Counted from the stretch's first letter, positions 47,295-56,107 are shown. The stretch: 64,000 nucleotides of DNA from Erythrobacter sp. SDW2 (GCF_021431965.1 NZ_CP090370.1:868001-932000); one strand, 5' to 3'. Translations and numbers: made by a program. The notes: generated from the sequence alone by a model not told the origin.

Positions 47295-47779
47295 TGGCAT
47301 TTCTGGGTGCGGCACTGGCAACTGCCGGATTGCTGGCTTGCTCGCCGCAAGCCGGGGCGGAGGTTGCTGCGAAGGCCGAGGCGAGCGCGCCGGCGACACA
47401 TCCGATCTCGGGTCTCGCGATCATTCCGGTGACCGTGACTAGTGGCGAGAAAGTTCACACCTTCCGCACGGAGGTCGCTGCTACCGGCCCGGAACAGGCC
47501 AAGGGTTTGATGTTCCGCACCGAACTCGCGCCCGACGAAGCGATGATCTTCCCGCGCGAGGTGGCAGAGCCCGCGCGGTTCTGGATGAAGAACACCCCGA
47601 TCCCGCTCGACATCATCTTCATCGGCCCGGATCGGCGCATCGCCAATATCGCGGCGATGACCGTCCCCTACTCGCTCGACGGGGTCGAGTCGCAAGGCGC
47701 GGTGATCGCGGTCTTCGAGATTGCTGGGGGGCGCGCTGCCGAACTCGGCATCCAGCCTGGCGATAAAGTGGACTGGTAA
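47270..47779 (+). CDS. DUF192 lipoprotein
   Basis: 169-aa exported protein. A lipoprotein signal ends in LLACS. The DUF192 domain (about 55-165) has the hallmarks GPEQAKGLMFRTELAPDEAMIF, FWMKNTPIPLDIIFIGPD and the C-terminal LGIQPGDKV. The biochemical function of the family is unknown. The ATG at 47270 lies inside recX; GTG at 47294 would shorten the signal's basic region. Confidence 0.88.
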   Translation: MGQRSDRVVAFLGAALATAGLLACSPQAGAEVAAKAEASAPATHPISGLAIIPVTVTSGEKVHTFRTEVAATGPEQAKGLMFRTELAPDEAMIFPREVAEPARFWMKNTPIPLDIIFIGPDRRIANIAAMTVPYSLDGVESQGAVIAVFEIAGGRAAELGIQPGDKVDW

Positions 47780-47852
47780 GGGCGGAATGGATGCGGGAAG
47801 GGTGAAGTTGCACCTTGGCCCGCTCCGTCCAATCCGCTAATCGCCCCTCGCA

Positions 47853-48248
47853 ATGAGCATTCTCGGCAAGATCTTCACCTGGTGGGATGGGGCGACCATC
47901 GGCACCCATTTGTGGACCGCACGCAAGGGCGAGCACGTCGGCACCGACGCGCAGGGTAACAAGTATTACCGCTCGAAAGCGAAAGAAGGCCAGCGGGAGC
48001 GTCGCTGGGTAATCTATGACGGCCCGAATGACGCCAGTCGCGTGCCCGTCGAATGGCACGGTTGGCTCCACGGTTCGTTCGAGGATGTCCCCGAAAGCTT
48101 CCTGCCGCCGCCGCGCATCTGGGAAGTGGACTACACCCCCAATGCCACCGGCACGGCTGCAGCCTATCGGCCGCAAGGCGCGCTGGAACGCGGAGGCAAG
48201 CGGGCCAAGGCTGTCGGCGATTACGAAGCCTGGAGCCCGGACGCCTGA
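47853..48248 (+). CDS. NDUFA12-family NADH:ubiquinone oxidoreductase accessory subunit
   Basis: 131-aa homologue of the mitochondrial complex I subunit NDUFA12 (B17.2), an alphaproteobacterial supernumerary subunit. The family pattern is clear: GTHLWTARKGEHVGTDAQGNKYYR, then RRWVIYDGPNDASRVPVEWHGWLHG, and a C-terminal PRIWEVDYTPNATGTAAAYRP. It is expected on the peripheral arm of complex I. The nuo operon itself is not in the window. It is two bases upstream of the DUF2155 gene. Confidence 0.93.
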   Translation: MSILGKIFTWWDGATIGTHLWTARKGEHVGTDAQGNKYYRSKAKEGQRERRWVIYDGPNDASRVPVEWHGWLHGSFEDVPESFLPPPRIWEVDYTPNATGTAAAYRPQGALERGGKRAKAVGDYEAWSPDA

Positions 48249-48250
48249 AC

Positions 48251-48808
48251 ATGCGTTCGGCTGCGATCCTCCTCGGCGCGCTGGCGCTCCCTGCTTGTGA
48301 CAGCGCGCCGCCGAAGCCCGAAGCGGTCGCCACCGAAGTGCCGGAGGAATTGCAGACCAGCAATACCGCCCGGATCGCCGCCGATGTCGAGGGGGCAACC
48401 CCGATGATCGAGCGCGTCGCCACCATCGGCCTGCTCAACAAGCGCAACAATATCTCGCGGGATCTGGTGATGAAGCCGGGCGAATCGCGCCGCGTCGGCG
48501 ACATCATCGTCCGCGTCTCCGCCTGCGAGCGCACCGCGCCGTGGGAAATGCCGCAGGAAACCGGCGCCTTCGTTCAGGTCCTGGTCGAAGGCAAGGGTGA
48601 CGACGCCGGCAACTGGCGCAAGATCTTCTCTTCGTGGATGTTCAAGAGCTCGCCCAGCCTCGCGGTGGTCGAGCACCCGATCTACGATGTGTGGGTCAAG
48701 GATTGCGCGATGCGGTATCCGGGTGAAGCGGCACCTGCTGCCCCCGACCCGTCGCCATCCGCCACGCCGTCGGCATCGCCCTCCGCTACGTCGACGACCG
48801 CCGAATAG
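48251..48808 (+). CDS. DUF2155 exported protein
   Basis: 185-aa protein with a signal peptide (lipoprotein-like LALPACD, Cys16). The DUF2155 domain (about 65-160) shows LNKRNNISRDLVMKPGESRRVGDIIVRVSACERTAPWEMPQETGAFVQV and IFSSWMFKSSPSLAVVEHPIYDVWVKDC, the family signature. Two conserved Cys may form a disulfide. The C-terminal 24 residues are a Pro/Ser/Ala/Thr repeat and are read antisense to the end of aat (127-bp overlap). Its function is unknown; in many alphaproteobacteria it sits between the NDUFA12 gene and aat, as here. Confidence 0.9.
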   Translation: MRSAAILLGALALPACDSAPPKPEAVATEVPEELQTSNTARIAADVEGATPMIERVATIGLLNKRNNISRDLVMKPGESRRVGDIIVRVSACERTAPWEMPQETGAFVQVLVEGKGDDAGNWRKIFSSWMFKSSPSLAVVEHPIYDVWVKDCAMRYPGEAAPAAPDPSPSATPSASPSATSTTAE

Positions 48809-49434
48809 GCTTCCGGTAGAGTCAATGGCTGAGTGCCGCGCGCGGCATCGAGCAGTTCCAGATATCGCTTCTGCGGGATCTCGATCGCGCCCAGGGAGGC
48901 CAGATGACCTGTCATGAACTGGCAGTCGAACAGCACGCAGCCAGCCCTTTCGAGCAAGGCCAGGAGCCAGCCGAGCGCGACTTTCGAGGCATCTCGCCTG
49001 CGACTGAACATGCTTTCGCCGCAGAACACCCGGTCGAACGCGACACCGTAGACCCCGCCCACCAGCTCGCCGTCCTGCCAGCATTCGATCGAATGGGCGT
49101 GCCCGGCAGCGAAGAGTTGGCGATAGCTGGCGACAATCCGCTCGCTGATCCAGCTTTCGGGATGCCCGGGACGCGGGGCCGCACAGGCCCGGACCACGCC
49201 TTCGAAGTCCTGGTCGACGGTGACCTTGAACCGCTCTTGCCGGATTACCCGCGCCAGCGAGCGCGAGCAATGGAAGCCGCCGATGGGGATAATCGCCCGT
49301 TCGCGCGGTTCGACCCAGAAGACTTCCTGGTCCTCGCGGCTGTCAGCCATGGGGAAAATGCCATTGCGATAGGCCAGCAGCAGCAGGTCCACCGGGATCG
49401 CATCGGGGCGCTGGCTGGAACGGGGGGCATGCAT
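48682..49434 (-). CDS. aat: Leucyl/phenylalanyl-tRNA--protein transferase
   Basis: Adds Leu or Phe to N-terminal Arg/Lys of proteins, marking them for ClpS/ClpAP (N-end rule). The 250-aa product has the LLLAYRNGIFPMAD N-terminus, WVEPRERAIIP, the conserved HSIECWQDGELVGGVYGVAFDRVFCGESMFSR block, and LFDCQFMTGHLASLGA. The last 35 or so residues (Gly/Ala/Asp-rich) are beyond the family core and come from reading the opposite strand of DUF2155. The ATG at 49434 was chosen. Confidence 0.94.
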   Translation of the reverse strand: MHAPRSSQRPDAIPVDLLLLAYRNGIFPMADSREDQEVFWVEPRERAIIPIGGFHCSRSLARVIRQERFKVTVDQDFEGVVRACAAPRPGHPESWISERIVASYRQLFAAGHAHSIECWQDGELVGGVYGVAFDRVFCGESMFSRRRDASKVALGWLLALLERAGCVLFDCQFMTGHLASLGAIEIPQKRYLELLDAARGTQPLTLPEAYSAVVDVAEGDADGVADGDGSGAAGAASPGYRIAQSLTHTS

Positions 49435-49538
49435 GGCTTTCCGCTTATGCCACCGCGCCCGTCGCGCCGCCATGGCGAAACGCGACAATTGAGGCTTGCG
49501 CGAGCGGGGCGCTTTGCCCTAGAGGCCCGGCTCCCTGC

Positions 49539-49614
49539 AGGGGTGTAGCTCAGTTGGTAGAGCATCGGTCTCCAAAACCGAGGGTCATGGGTTCGAGTCC
49601 CTTCGCCCCTGCCA
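49539..49614 (+). tRNA. tRNA-Trp (anticodon CCA)
   Basis: Complete cloverleaf of 76 nt with encoded CCA (49612-49614). The acceptor AGGGGTG pairs with CGCCCCT, including one T-G pair. Anticodon loop CTCCAAA; T arm GGGTTCGAGTCCC. It is located upstream of the secE-nusG region, a common arrangement, but here about 2.2 kb away. Confidence 0.98.
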
Positions 49615-49731
49615 TTCCCTCCATTTCGTTCCAGTCCGACGTGGGGTCTGTCCCGATCGCCGCTTGCCCTGGCGGGCTTGCGCTCCATCGCGCGGGGATG
49701 ATCCGGTGACCGTTTGAAAGCTTTTCGTCGG

Positions 49732-49769
49732 GAAAGCTGAACGGCCCGCAACTGGGCGATTCAGCTTTC
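49732..49769. other. Stable hairpin in the leader of the 49-aa small protein
   Basis: Perfect 10-bp arms gaaagctgaa (49732-49741) and ttcagctttc (49760-49769), with an inner gccc/gggc helix separated by a 2x2 internal loop. There is no T-tract, so it is not a standard terminator. It lies in the 222-bp space between tRNA-Trp and the small protein gene; the rest of that space shows nothing else I can support. Confidence 0.55.
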
Positions 49770-49836
49770 TGCAAGACGAAGCGTGCGATTCCATCGATGA
49801 ACCGAATAGGGGTTCGAATCGGATAGGAGCAGCACC

Positions 49837-49986
49837 TTGAGCAGTTACACGTTCCGCAGCAGCCGTCCCGACGCCTGGACCAGCCCGCGCCCCTTCAGCG
49901 ACGCCAGCACCCGCTATATGGCCTATGGCCCGGTCCAGCCGATGCAGCAGCCCGGCATTCTCGCGCGATTGTTCGGGTTCCACTGA
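49837..49986 (+). CDS. Small hypothetical protein, 49 aa
   Basis: Short reading frame starting with TTG, preceded by AGGAG at 49825-49829 with 7-nt spacing, and followed 26 bases later by a strong terminator. The product (MSSYTFRSSRPDAW...PGILARLFGFH) is rich in Ser, Arg, Pro and Tyr, with an amphipathic aromatic C-terminus and no signal peptide. I do not recognise the family. A good ribosome-binding site, its own terminator and a hairpin leader make it likely real. Confidence 0.6.
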   Translation: MSSYTFRSSRPDAWTSPRPFSDASTRYMAYGPVQPMQQPGILARLFGFH

Positions 49987-50010
49987 GCCACCAGGATGGT
50001 GCCCGAGGCA

Positions 50011-50056
50011 AAAAGGGGCGGGATGTCTTTGCGACATCCCGCCCCTTCCTTCTTGG
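50011..50056. terminator. Strong bidirectional terminator
   Basis: A 15-bp perfect stem (50013-50027 with 50033-50047) closes a 5-nt loop. The plus side ends in ttccttctt, and the minus side reads into five T (from the A run at 50010-50014). It serves the small protein gene on plus and the alanine symporter gene on minus. Confidence 0.92.
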
Positions 50057-50111
50057 TGCCATCCTTACGATGGAAGCCGCTCCCTAGCGGCAATGTGTTG
50101 AACTTTCGTGT

Positions 50112-51629
50112 CTAGTATTCGTTGGGTTCTTCGGGCGTATCGGCCGTGTGGGTCGGACCGGCGGTCTTGTCACCCTGCGCGAGCTTGAACACCACGCCGC
50201 TCAGCAGTGCGAGGGCCAGCAGGTTGGGCAGGGCCATCGCGGCGTTGGAAATGTCGCCCAGGCGCCAGATCAGCGTCAGGTCCTGAGTCGAGCCGACATA
50301 GATTGCCACGCACCACAGCACGCGCCAGATCATGTGCAGCGCCTTCTCGCCCCCGCGAGTCGAGCCAGGGACACGATCGTAGATGAAGGTGATCGCCCGC
50401 TCGCCATAATAGCTCCACGTCAGCAGCGTGGTGAAGACGAACAGGATCAGCGCAATCGAAGCGATCAGAGTGCCAAGCGGGATGCTCGCAATCTCCAGCG
50501 GGAACGCGGCGGCAAAGGCGCCGCTGGTCATGGCGAAACCCTGCAAGTCGGACTGCCAGGCATGCGTGACCTGCTGGCCGGCCCCGGTGAAATTGCCCTC
50601 GACCGTCAGGATCACCAGCGCGGTCATGGTGCAGATCACGATGGTATCGATGAAGGTGCCGAGCATGGCCATGCGGCCTTGCTGTTCCGGATCGTCGGTC
50701 TGCGCCACGGCGTGGGCAATCGGGGTAGAGCCCTGGCCGGCCTCGTTGGAGAACAGGCCGCGCGCGACACCCGCGCGGATGGCAATGATGATGGCTGCAC
50801 CGACAAAGCCGCCGCTGGCCGCCTGCGGGTTGAAGGCGCCGTAGAAGATGCGGCCGAAGGTTTCCGGGATGTCCTGGATATCGAGCAGGATCGCGATCAG
50901 CGCCATGACGACATAGGCGCCGGCCATGAAGGGCACGATCTTCTCGGCCACATTGCCGATCGACTTGATGCCGCCGATGATGACGATGAAAACCAGCACG
51001 GAGACAATCAGCCCGCCCAGCCATTCCTCGATTCCGAACAGTTCGTTGAGCCCGTCGGCGACCGCATTGGCCTGGATGCCGTTGCCGGTCACCAGCGCGC
51101 TGAATAGCGTGCCGAGGCAGAAGACGATGGCGAGCCAGGTCCACTTTGGCCCCAGTCCCATCATGATGTAGCTCATCGGTCCGCCGCGATAGACGCCGTC
51201 ACTGGTCTTTTCACGATAACGGATGGCGAGCGAACCTTCGGCAAAGGCCAGCGCCATGCCGATCAGCGCGGTGATCCACATCCAGAAGATCGCCCCCGGT
51301 CCGCCCAGCGCGATAGCGGTGGCGACCCCGGCAAGGTTGCCGGTCCCGACCTGGCCCGAAAGCGCGGTCGACAGCGCCGCGAAGGGCGAAATCTCGCCCG
51401 AGCCCGAGCCCTTGCGCCCCGCAAACAGGCCCTTGAAAGCACTGCCCAGCTTGAGGATCGGGTAGAACCGCAGGCCGGCCATGATCCACAGGCCGGTGCC
51501 TAACAGGATGACGACCATTGGTGGAAAGGGAAGGACTTCCTCTCCGTTCCACAGGCCGACCCAGATGAAATCTGAAACATTGGTGACGTGGTCAAGCAGT
51601 GTGACCGCGCCGCTTTCGGTAGCTGCCAT
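50112..51629 (-). CDS. Sodium:alanine/glycine symporter (AGCS family)
   Basis: 505-aa inner-membrane transporter with about ten to eleven hydrophobic helices. Family motifs include LSGQVGTGNLAGVATAIALGGPGAIFWMW (about 90-120) and FSNEAGQGSTPIAHA (about 295). The start at 51629 (MAATESG) has GGGGAG five bases upstream; an in-frame start at 51680 is less likely. The acidic C-terminus ends PEEPNEY. Divergent from secE. Confidence 0.94.
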   Translation of the reverse strand: MAATESGAVTLLDHVTNVSDFIWVGLWNGEEVLPFPPMVVILLGTGLWIMAGLRFYPILKLGSAFKGLFAGRKGSGSGEISPFAALSTALSGQVGTGNLAGVATAIALGGPGAIFWMWITALIGMALAFAEGSLAIRYREKTSDGVYRGGPMSYIMMGLGPKWTWLAIVFCLGTLFSALVTGNGIQANAVADGLNELFGIEEWLGGLIVSVLVFIVIIGGIKSIGNVAEKIVPFMAGAYVVMALIAILLDIQDIPETFGRIFYGAFNPQAASGGFVGAAIIIAIRAGVARGLFSNEAGQGSTPIAHAVAQTDDPEQQGRMAMLGTFIDTIVICTMTALVILTVEGNFTGAGQQVTHAWQSDLQGFAMTSGAFAAAFPLEIASIPLGTLIASIALILFVFTTLLTWSYYGERAITFIYDRVPGSTRGGEKALHMIWRVLWCVAIYVGSTQDLTLIWRLGDISNAAMALPNLLALALLSGVVFKLAQGDKTAGPTHTADTPEEPNEY

Positions 51630-51730
51630 GGAGGCTCCCCTGAGATATTCTGTGGACGTGATCCAGGATCGGCGGACCACTGCGTCAGGCCCCGCAGGCT
51701 AGGGGCATGCGGCAAGCGCTGCAACCCCGC

Positions 51731-51759
51731 TTGCTTTTGGCGTGCGTCGCCACTAGATG
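51731..51759 (+). promoter_or_regulatory. Possible sigma-70 promoter of secE-nusG
   Basis: TTGCTT (51731-51736), 17 nt, TAGATG (51754-51759), about 110 bp upstream of the secE ATG in the 239-bp divergent region. Spacing is good, boxes only partly match consensus. Confidence 0.35.
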
Positions 51760-51868
51760 CGGTCGGGCCTCCCGACATCGGAGACTCACTTGCCCCTCCC
51801 GGACCTGTCCGGGGCGGCGATGAGCCCTACCCGGAAGGCAAGGAACACTTTTGCGAGCGAGAGCGGCC

Positions 51869-52081
51869 ATGGCCGAAGAAACCACGAAGAAGAAAACCTC
51901 CCCCGGCGAATTCATTCGTCAGGTACGCAGCGAAACTTCCAAGGTCGTCTGGCCGACCCGCGAGGAAACCGTCCGTACGGCGATGTTCGTCGGCCTGCTG
52001 GTCGTGGTCCTGTCGCTGTTCTTCCTCGGGATCGATTCGGTCTTCAGCGCGATCGTCAACTGGCTGATGACTCTCGCTTGA
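51869..52081 (+). CDS. secE: Preprotein translocase subunit SecE
   Basis: 70-aa single-spanning SecE typical of alphaproteobacteria. A Lys/Thr-rich N-terminus, the conserved amphipathic FIRQVRSETSKVVWPTREET, and one transmembrane helix (about 40-62). It stabilises SecY in the translocon. The ATG at 51869 follows GAGAG. nusG begins 55 bases later. Confidence 0.95.
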   Translation: MAEETTKKKTSPGEFIRQVRSETSKVVWPTREETVRTAMFVGLLVVVLSLFFLGIDSVFSAIVNWLMTLA

Positions 52082-52136
52082 TTTTCGGGGCCAGATCCGC
52101 GGCTCCTTTGCGTTACTCCAAGATACGGGAATACTG

Positions 52137-52673
52137 ATGGCACGCTGGTACATCATCCACGCCTATTCGGGCTTCGAGAACAAGGTGCGTGACGCGATCA
52201 TCGCCGAAGCCGAGCGCCTGGGCCTGTCGGAAGCGGTCGAGGACGTTCAGGTCCCCACCGAGACGGTGACCGAGGTGAAGCGCGGCAAGAAGGTGCAGGT
52301 CGAGCGCAAGTTCATGCCCGGCTATGTCCTGGCCAAGCTCAAGATGACCGATGATGTCTATCACCTGGTCAAGAACACGCCGAAAGTGACCGGCTTCCTC
52401 GGCAACAACAACAAGCCGCAGCCGATCAGCGAGCGTGAGGCCGCGCGCTATTTCGGCGGTGTCGAGGAAGCCAAGGCCGCGCCCAAGCGCGACATCAGCG
52501 TCGATTACGAAATCGGCGACAGCGTCAAGGTGCTCGACGGCCCCTTCGCCAGCTTCAACGGCGTGGTGGAAGAGCTCGATTTCGACAAGGCCAAGGTCAA
52601 GGTCTCGGTCTCGATCTTCGGCCGCGCCACCCCGGTCGAGCTCGACTTCGAACAGGTCGAACTGGTCAAGTAA
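52137..52673 (+). CDS. nusG: Transcription termination/antitermination factor NusG
   Basis: 178-aa elongation factor that binds RNA polymerase and links it to Rho or ribosomes. NGN domain (WYIIHAYSGFENKVRDAI...FMPGYVLAKLKM) followed by a KOW domain (GDSVKVLDGPFASFNGVVEELD). An intrinsic terminator directly follows, so transcription is not expected to run on into rplK. Confidence 0.97.
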   Translation: MARWYIIHAYSGFENKVRDAIIAEAERLGLSEAVEDVQVPTETVTEVKRGKKVQVERKFMPGYVLAKLKMTDDVYHLVKNTPKVTGFLGNNNKPQPISEREAARYFGGVEEAKAAPKRDISVDYEIGDSVKVLDGPFASFNGVVEELDFDKAKVKVSVSIFGRATPVELDFEQVELVK

Positions 52674-52694
52674 ACCCGCAAGACAGCGTTTTGG

Positions 52695-52725
52695 AAAAGC
52701 CCGCCGGGAAGCCGGCGGGCTTTTT
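52695..52725. terminator. Rho-independent terminator after nusG
   Basis: Stem agcccgccgg / ccggcgggct closing a short loop, preceded by AAAA and followed by TTTTT. About 20 bases after the nusG stop. Confidence 0.92.
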
Positions 52726-52876
52726 GCGTTGCGCTGCGGGGCGGATCATGAGTTCATTCTCGCGATCACAGTAAATACCGGCTTTAGGCAATATTTAGGA
52801 ATGTAACATATGGCTTCGCCGTCGGGTGGGCAGGGGCTGATTGGATCCCTTGTGCTACCCTTGCGAGGGGTCCAGT

Positions 52877-54670
52877 ATGAGTACCATCGAAGACGTTGCC
52901 CGCCAGCTTCAGGCTGAAGTGCATGTGGAGGAAGCGGCTCCGGCGGCCCACGGGTTCGCCGGCTTCAATGCCTGGTTCGGCAACCTGCCCCTGTCGCGCA
53001 AGCTCGCCGCCGTGTTCGGCAGCTTTCTGGCCATCTTCGTGATCATGGCGGTGGTACTGGGGCTGGGGATGTCAGTCCTGTACACGCGCTCGATGGCTTC
53101 GGGCGAAGTGCAGGGTGCGGTCAAGGCCTCGGCCGACCTGCGCAGCACCACCGGCGAGTTCCGTTACAATGCGGTGCGCTTCATATTTGCGCGAGAGAAA
53201 GGCGTGCTGGACCGCCAGAAGGAGGTCTACGCCAAGGCGGAGGACGAGCTCGCCGCCATCGAAGCGGTGGTGATCGAGCATCTGCCCGACTCATCGGCGC
53301 AGCTTGAGCAAATGGAGGCCGCATTCGCTTCCTACGAAGCCAAGTTCGACGAGCTTGTCGCCAATATCGCGCGCGAAGGGGCGAGCAAACGGTCGAGCGA
53401 CCTCGCGTTCGAACTCTCCGCGCAGGGCGATGCGCTTTACAAGCAAACCGATGCTTTCGAGACCAGCCTCGTCGCCAGCGCCCGATCGATGGACGAAGCG
53501 AGCCTCTCCTATTTTTACACGCTGATGACCGCACTGGTGGTTGCGGCGGTGCTCGCCGGGGTGATCCTGGTCATCGGTTTCCGTGCCCTGTCCCGCCAGT
53601 ATGCCGCCAAGATCGGCGAAATCACCAGTGGGATGACGCGCCTTGCAAAGGGCGACCGTCATTTCGAAATCGACGGTATCGAGCGCCGTGACGAAGTCGG
53701 CGAAATGCTGCGCGCCATCGCCCTGTTCAAGAAGGCCAACATCCGCCTGGAACAATGGGCCGCCGAACGCGCCGAGCGCGCCAAGGCAGAAGTCGAGCAG
53801 CAGGAACGCGCCCGCGCCGAACAGCGCCGGGTGCTGGTCGAACTGGCCGACCAGTTCGAGCGCACCGTGGGCGACGTTGTCAGCGGGGTCGCCGCAGCTT
53901 CGAGCCAGCTCAAGGGCACCGCAGGGGCGATGGCAGGTGCTGCCGAGGAATCGACCCGCCAGACCGCGCAAGTCGTTCACTCGATGGCCGAGGCCAATGC
54001 CGGTGCCAATGCCGCCGCGGCCGCGAGTGACGAATTCGCCATGTCGATTGGCGAGATCAGCCGCCAGGCTGCCGATTCGGCGGAACTGGCACGCGAAGCC
54101 ACGGGAACGGCCGCGGAAGCCGACGCAACCATTTCGGCCCTGTCCGTATCGGCCGAGGAAATCGGCCAGATCGTCGACATGATCCAGTCCATCGCCCAGC
54201 GGACCAACCTGCTGGCACTCAACGCGTCGATCGAGGCGGCGCGCGGCGGGGAAGCCGGTCGCGGCTTTGCCGTCGTCGCCTCGGAAGTGAAGGAACTGGC
54301 GACCCAGACCAGCCAGGCAACCGAGAAAGTGGCCGGCAAGATTGCCGCCATCCAGGATTCGACCGGCGCCAGCGTCAAGGCCCTGCGCCGGATCGCCGAC
54401 CAGATCGGCCAGCTCGAATCGACGGCAATCTCCATCGCCAGTGCGGTCGACCAGCAGTCTGTCGCGGGGCAGGATCTAGCGCGCAGTATCGACATGGCCG
54501 CACGTGCGACCAATTCGGTCACCACCCATATCGAGGATGTGCGCGAACTGTCGCTATCGACTGGTGCGGCGGCAAGCCAGGTGCTGGCCTCGTCGACCGA
54601 ACTGGAACAGCAGGCCGAAGACCTGCGCGGCGAAGTCGAAGGCTTCCTCGCGAGTATCCGGGCGGGATAG
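52877..54670 (+). CDS. Methyl-accepting chemotaxis protein with periplasmic helical sensor
   Basis: 597-aa chemoreceptor. TM1 (about 43-68), a periplasmic helical bundle (about 70-210), TM2 (about 212-235), HAMP (about 240-300), then a signalling domain with hairpin tip [19 protein letters not shown]. Its cytoplasmic half is strikingly like the receptor at 23460-24818, while the sensors differ, pointing to domain swapping between paralogues. No C-terminal tether pentapeptide. It is inserted between nusG and rplK, far from the che operon. Start 52877 (MSTIEDV). Confidence 0.94.
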   Translation: MSTIEDVARQLQAEVHVEEAAPAAHGFAGFNAWFGNLPLSRKLAAVFGSFLAIFVIMAVVLGLGMSVLYTRSMASGEVQGAVKASADLRSTTGEFRYNAVRFIFAREKGVLDRQKEVYAKAEDELAAIEAVVIEHLPDSSAQLEQMEAAFASYEAKFDELVANIAREGASKRSSDLAFELSAQGDALYKQTDAFETSLVASARSMDEASLSYFYTLMTALVVAAVLAGVILVIGFRALSRQYAAKIGEITSGMTRLAKGDRHFEIDGIERRDEVGEMLRAIALFKKANIRLEQWAAERAERAKAEVEQQERARAEQRRVLVELADQFERTVGDVVSGVAAASSQLKGTAGAMAGAAEESTRQTAQVVHSMAEANAGANAAAAASDEFAMSIGEISRQAADSAELAREATGTAAEADATISALSVSAEEIGQIVDMIQSIAQRTNLLALNASIEAARGGEAGRGFAVVASEVKELATQTSQATEKVAGKIAAIQDSTGASVKALRRIADQIGQLESTAISIASAVDQQSVAGQDLARSIDMAARATNSVTTHIEDVRELSLSTGAAASQVLASSTELEQQAEDLRGEVEGFLASIRAG

Positions 54671-54700
54671 ACAGCCCCTGCGTGCCTTCGCGCGCGGTGG

Positions 54701-55408
54701 TCAGAACTGCTCGAGGTTGAAAAGGCAGGCCGCTTCCCCGCCGCCATTTTGCAGGCACATGCCGTAGGCCGCCAGTTCCGCCTCGTCGACATCGTAGGAT
54801 TGCGCTCCACCGACCTGCCCGCATCCTATCGGTCCACCGGGGCAACAGTCGCTGCAATAGGTTCTCACCCGCGTGATGCCGCTGGTATTCGTTGGCACCG
54901 GCCCATAGGGATTGGGCAGCAGGCCCGGCCGCATGGCGGCCAGTTGTTGTGGAGCCTGTTGCGGCACGGGTTGGGGAGCGGGGTCGCTCGTCTGCGCGGG
55001 CGCAGGTGTTAAGGATGCCACGGTGCTTGGGCCTGGCGCGGATTCGGGCCCGTCCTTGCTGCCGCCGGCCTGTTCACGCCCCTCGATAACCCCATCCTCC
55101 TTGCCTTGAGCCGGCTCGCTGTCCTCGGTGTAGAACAGGAAGATCAGCGTCGCGACGAAGAAGGCGGCCCCGCCCGTGGCCGGGAAACTGGCGCCAAGCG
55201 GTTTGAACTTTTCTCCGCTAATGTTGAGCGAGTTGGGCAACAGACTTGCTGCAGTAACGCCGATTCCCAAGGCAGTTAGGGCGTAAACTAACGCCTTGGT
55301 CCGGGCCGAACCGTCCAGTCCAGCCTCCTGTGTCAACAGCGAAAAGCCCAATACGATGATGAACAGGCCGACAACCAGGCCGCCGATCCGCGCTGCTGCT
55401 GAATGCAT
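54701..55408 (-). CDS. Hypothetical membrane protein with Cys-rich C-terminus
   Basis: 235-aa protein I do not recognise. Three hydrophobic segments (about 7-25, 38-57 and 77-93) are followed by an acidic stretch, a long Pro/Gln/Ala linker (about 120-160), and a C-terminal domain with six cysteines (185, 188, 189, 196, 218, 228) including CSDCC and Gly-rich spacing (GGPIGCG). The cysteines could bind metal or form disulfides. It converges on the chemoreceptor gene and is divergent from rplK. Confidence 0.7.
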   Translation of the reverse strand: MHSAAARIGGLVVGLFIIVLGFSLLTQEAGLDGSARTKALVYALTALGIGVTAASLLPNSLNISGEKFKPLGASFPATGGAAFFVATLIFLFYTEDSEPAQGKEDGVIEGREQAGGSKDGPESAPGPSTVASLTPAPAQTSDPAPQPVPQQAPQQLAAMRPGLLPNPYGPVPTNTSGITRVRTYCSDCCPGGPIGCGQVGGAQSYDVDEAELAAYGMCLQNGGGEAACLFNLEQF

Positions 55409-55574
55409 TATTGTTGCCTCCCACCGCGCAATTGCAGTCTCATCGTATCACCGATCGTGACTATTGCGAAGAAGTCGCTGCTCCGGGCAGTTGCCGGCCT
55501 GATGGACGACCCGCAAACCCCTTGCATTCCCCGCGCATTTCGCTATGCGCGCGCCTTCCCTGACATCGATCGGG

Positions 55575-55632
55575 AAACCCACGCGGGAGGCTCGGGCTCC
55601 GGGCCGCTGACCGCTTACCATGAGCTGCGGCT
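55575..55632 (+). promoter_or_regulatory. Putative ribosomal protein L1-binding leader of rplK-rplA
   Basis: The mRNA leader contains GCGGGAGG (55583-55590) and, downstream, ACCATGAG (55618-55625) within a pairable GC-rich region. This resembles the L1 target in L11-operon leaders, where L1 represses its own synthesis. The rest of the 263-bp gap shows no gene. Assignment is by pattern only. Confidence 0.4.
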
Positions 55633-55671
55633 GGCAACAGGCGCAGCAAAAGTGAGAAAAGGAGTGGCCCC

Positions 55672-56103
55672 ATGGCCAAGAAGATCGACGGCTATATCAA
55701 GCTGATGGTGCCTGCCGGCACCGCCAATCCCTCGCCTCCGCTCGGGCCGGCACTCGGCCAGCGCGGCGTGAACATCATGGAATTCTGCAAGGCCTTCAAC
55801 GCCGCGACCGACAGCCTCGAAAAGGGCGCGCCGATCCCGACCGTGATCACCGTCTATGCGGACCGTTCGTTCACCTTCATCACCAAGCAGCCTTCGGCCA
55901 CCTACCTGATCAAGAAGGTCGCCAAGCTCAAGTCGGGCTCGAAGGAGCCGGGCAAGGTTTCGGCCGGGACCATCACCCAGGGCCAGCTGAAGGAAATCGC
56001 CGAACTGAAGATGGCGGATCTCAACGCCAACGATATCGACCAGGCCATGAAGATCATCGAAGGCTCGTGCCGCTCGATGGGCCTCAGCGTGGTGGAGGGC
56101 TAA
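55672..56103 (+). CDS. rplK: 50S ribosomal protein L11
   Basis: 143-aa large-subunit protein at the GTPase-associated centre. Conserved N-terminus ([35 protein letters not shown]) and C-terminal RNA-binding domain. AAAGGAG lies 7-8 bases before the ATG. It is followed by rplA after 4 bases. Confidence 0.98.
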   Translation: MAKKIDGYIKLMVPAGTANPSPPLGPALGQRGVNIMEFCKAFNAATDSLEKGAPIPTVITVYADRSFTFITKQPSATYLIKKVAKLKSGSKEPGKVSAGTITQGQLKEIAELKMADLNANDIDQAMKIIEGSCRSMGLSVVEG

Positions 56104-56107
56104 GATC

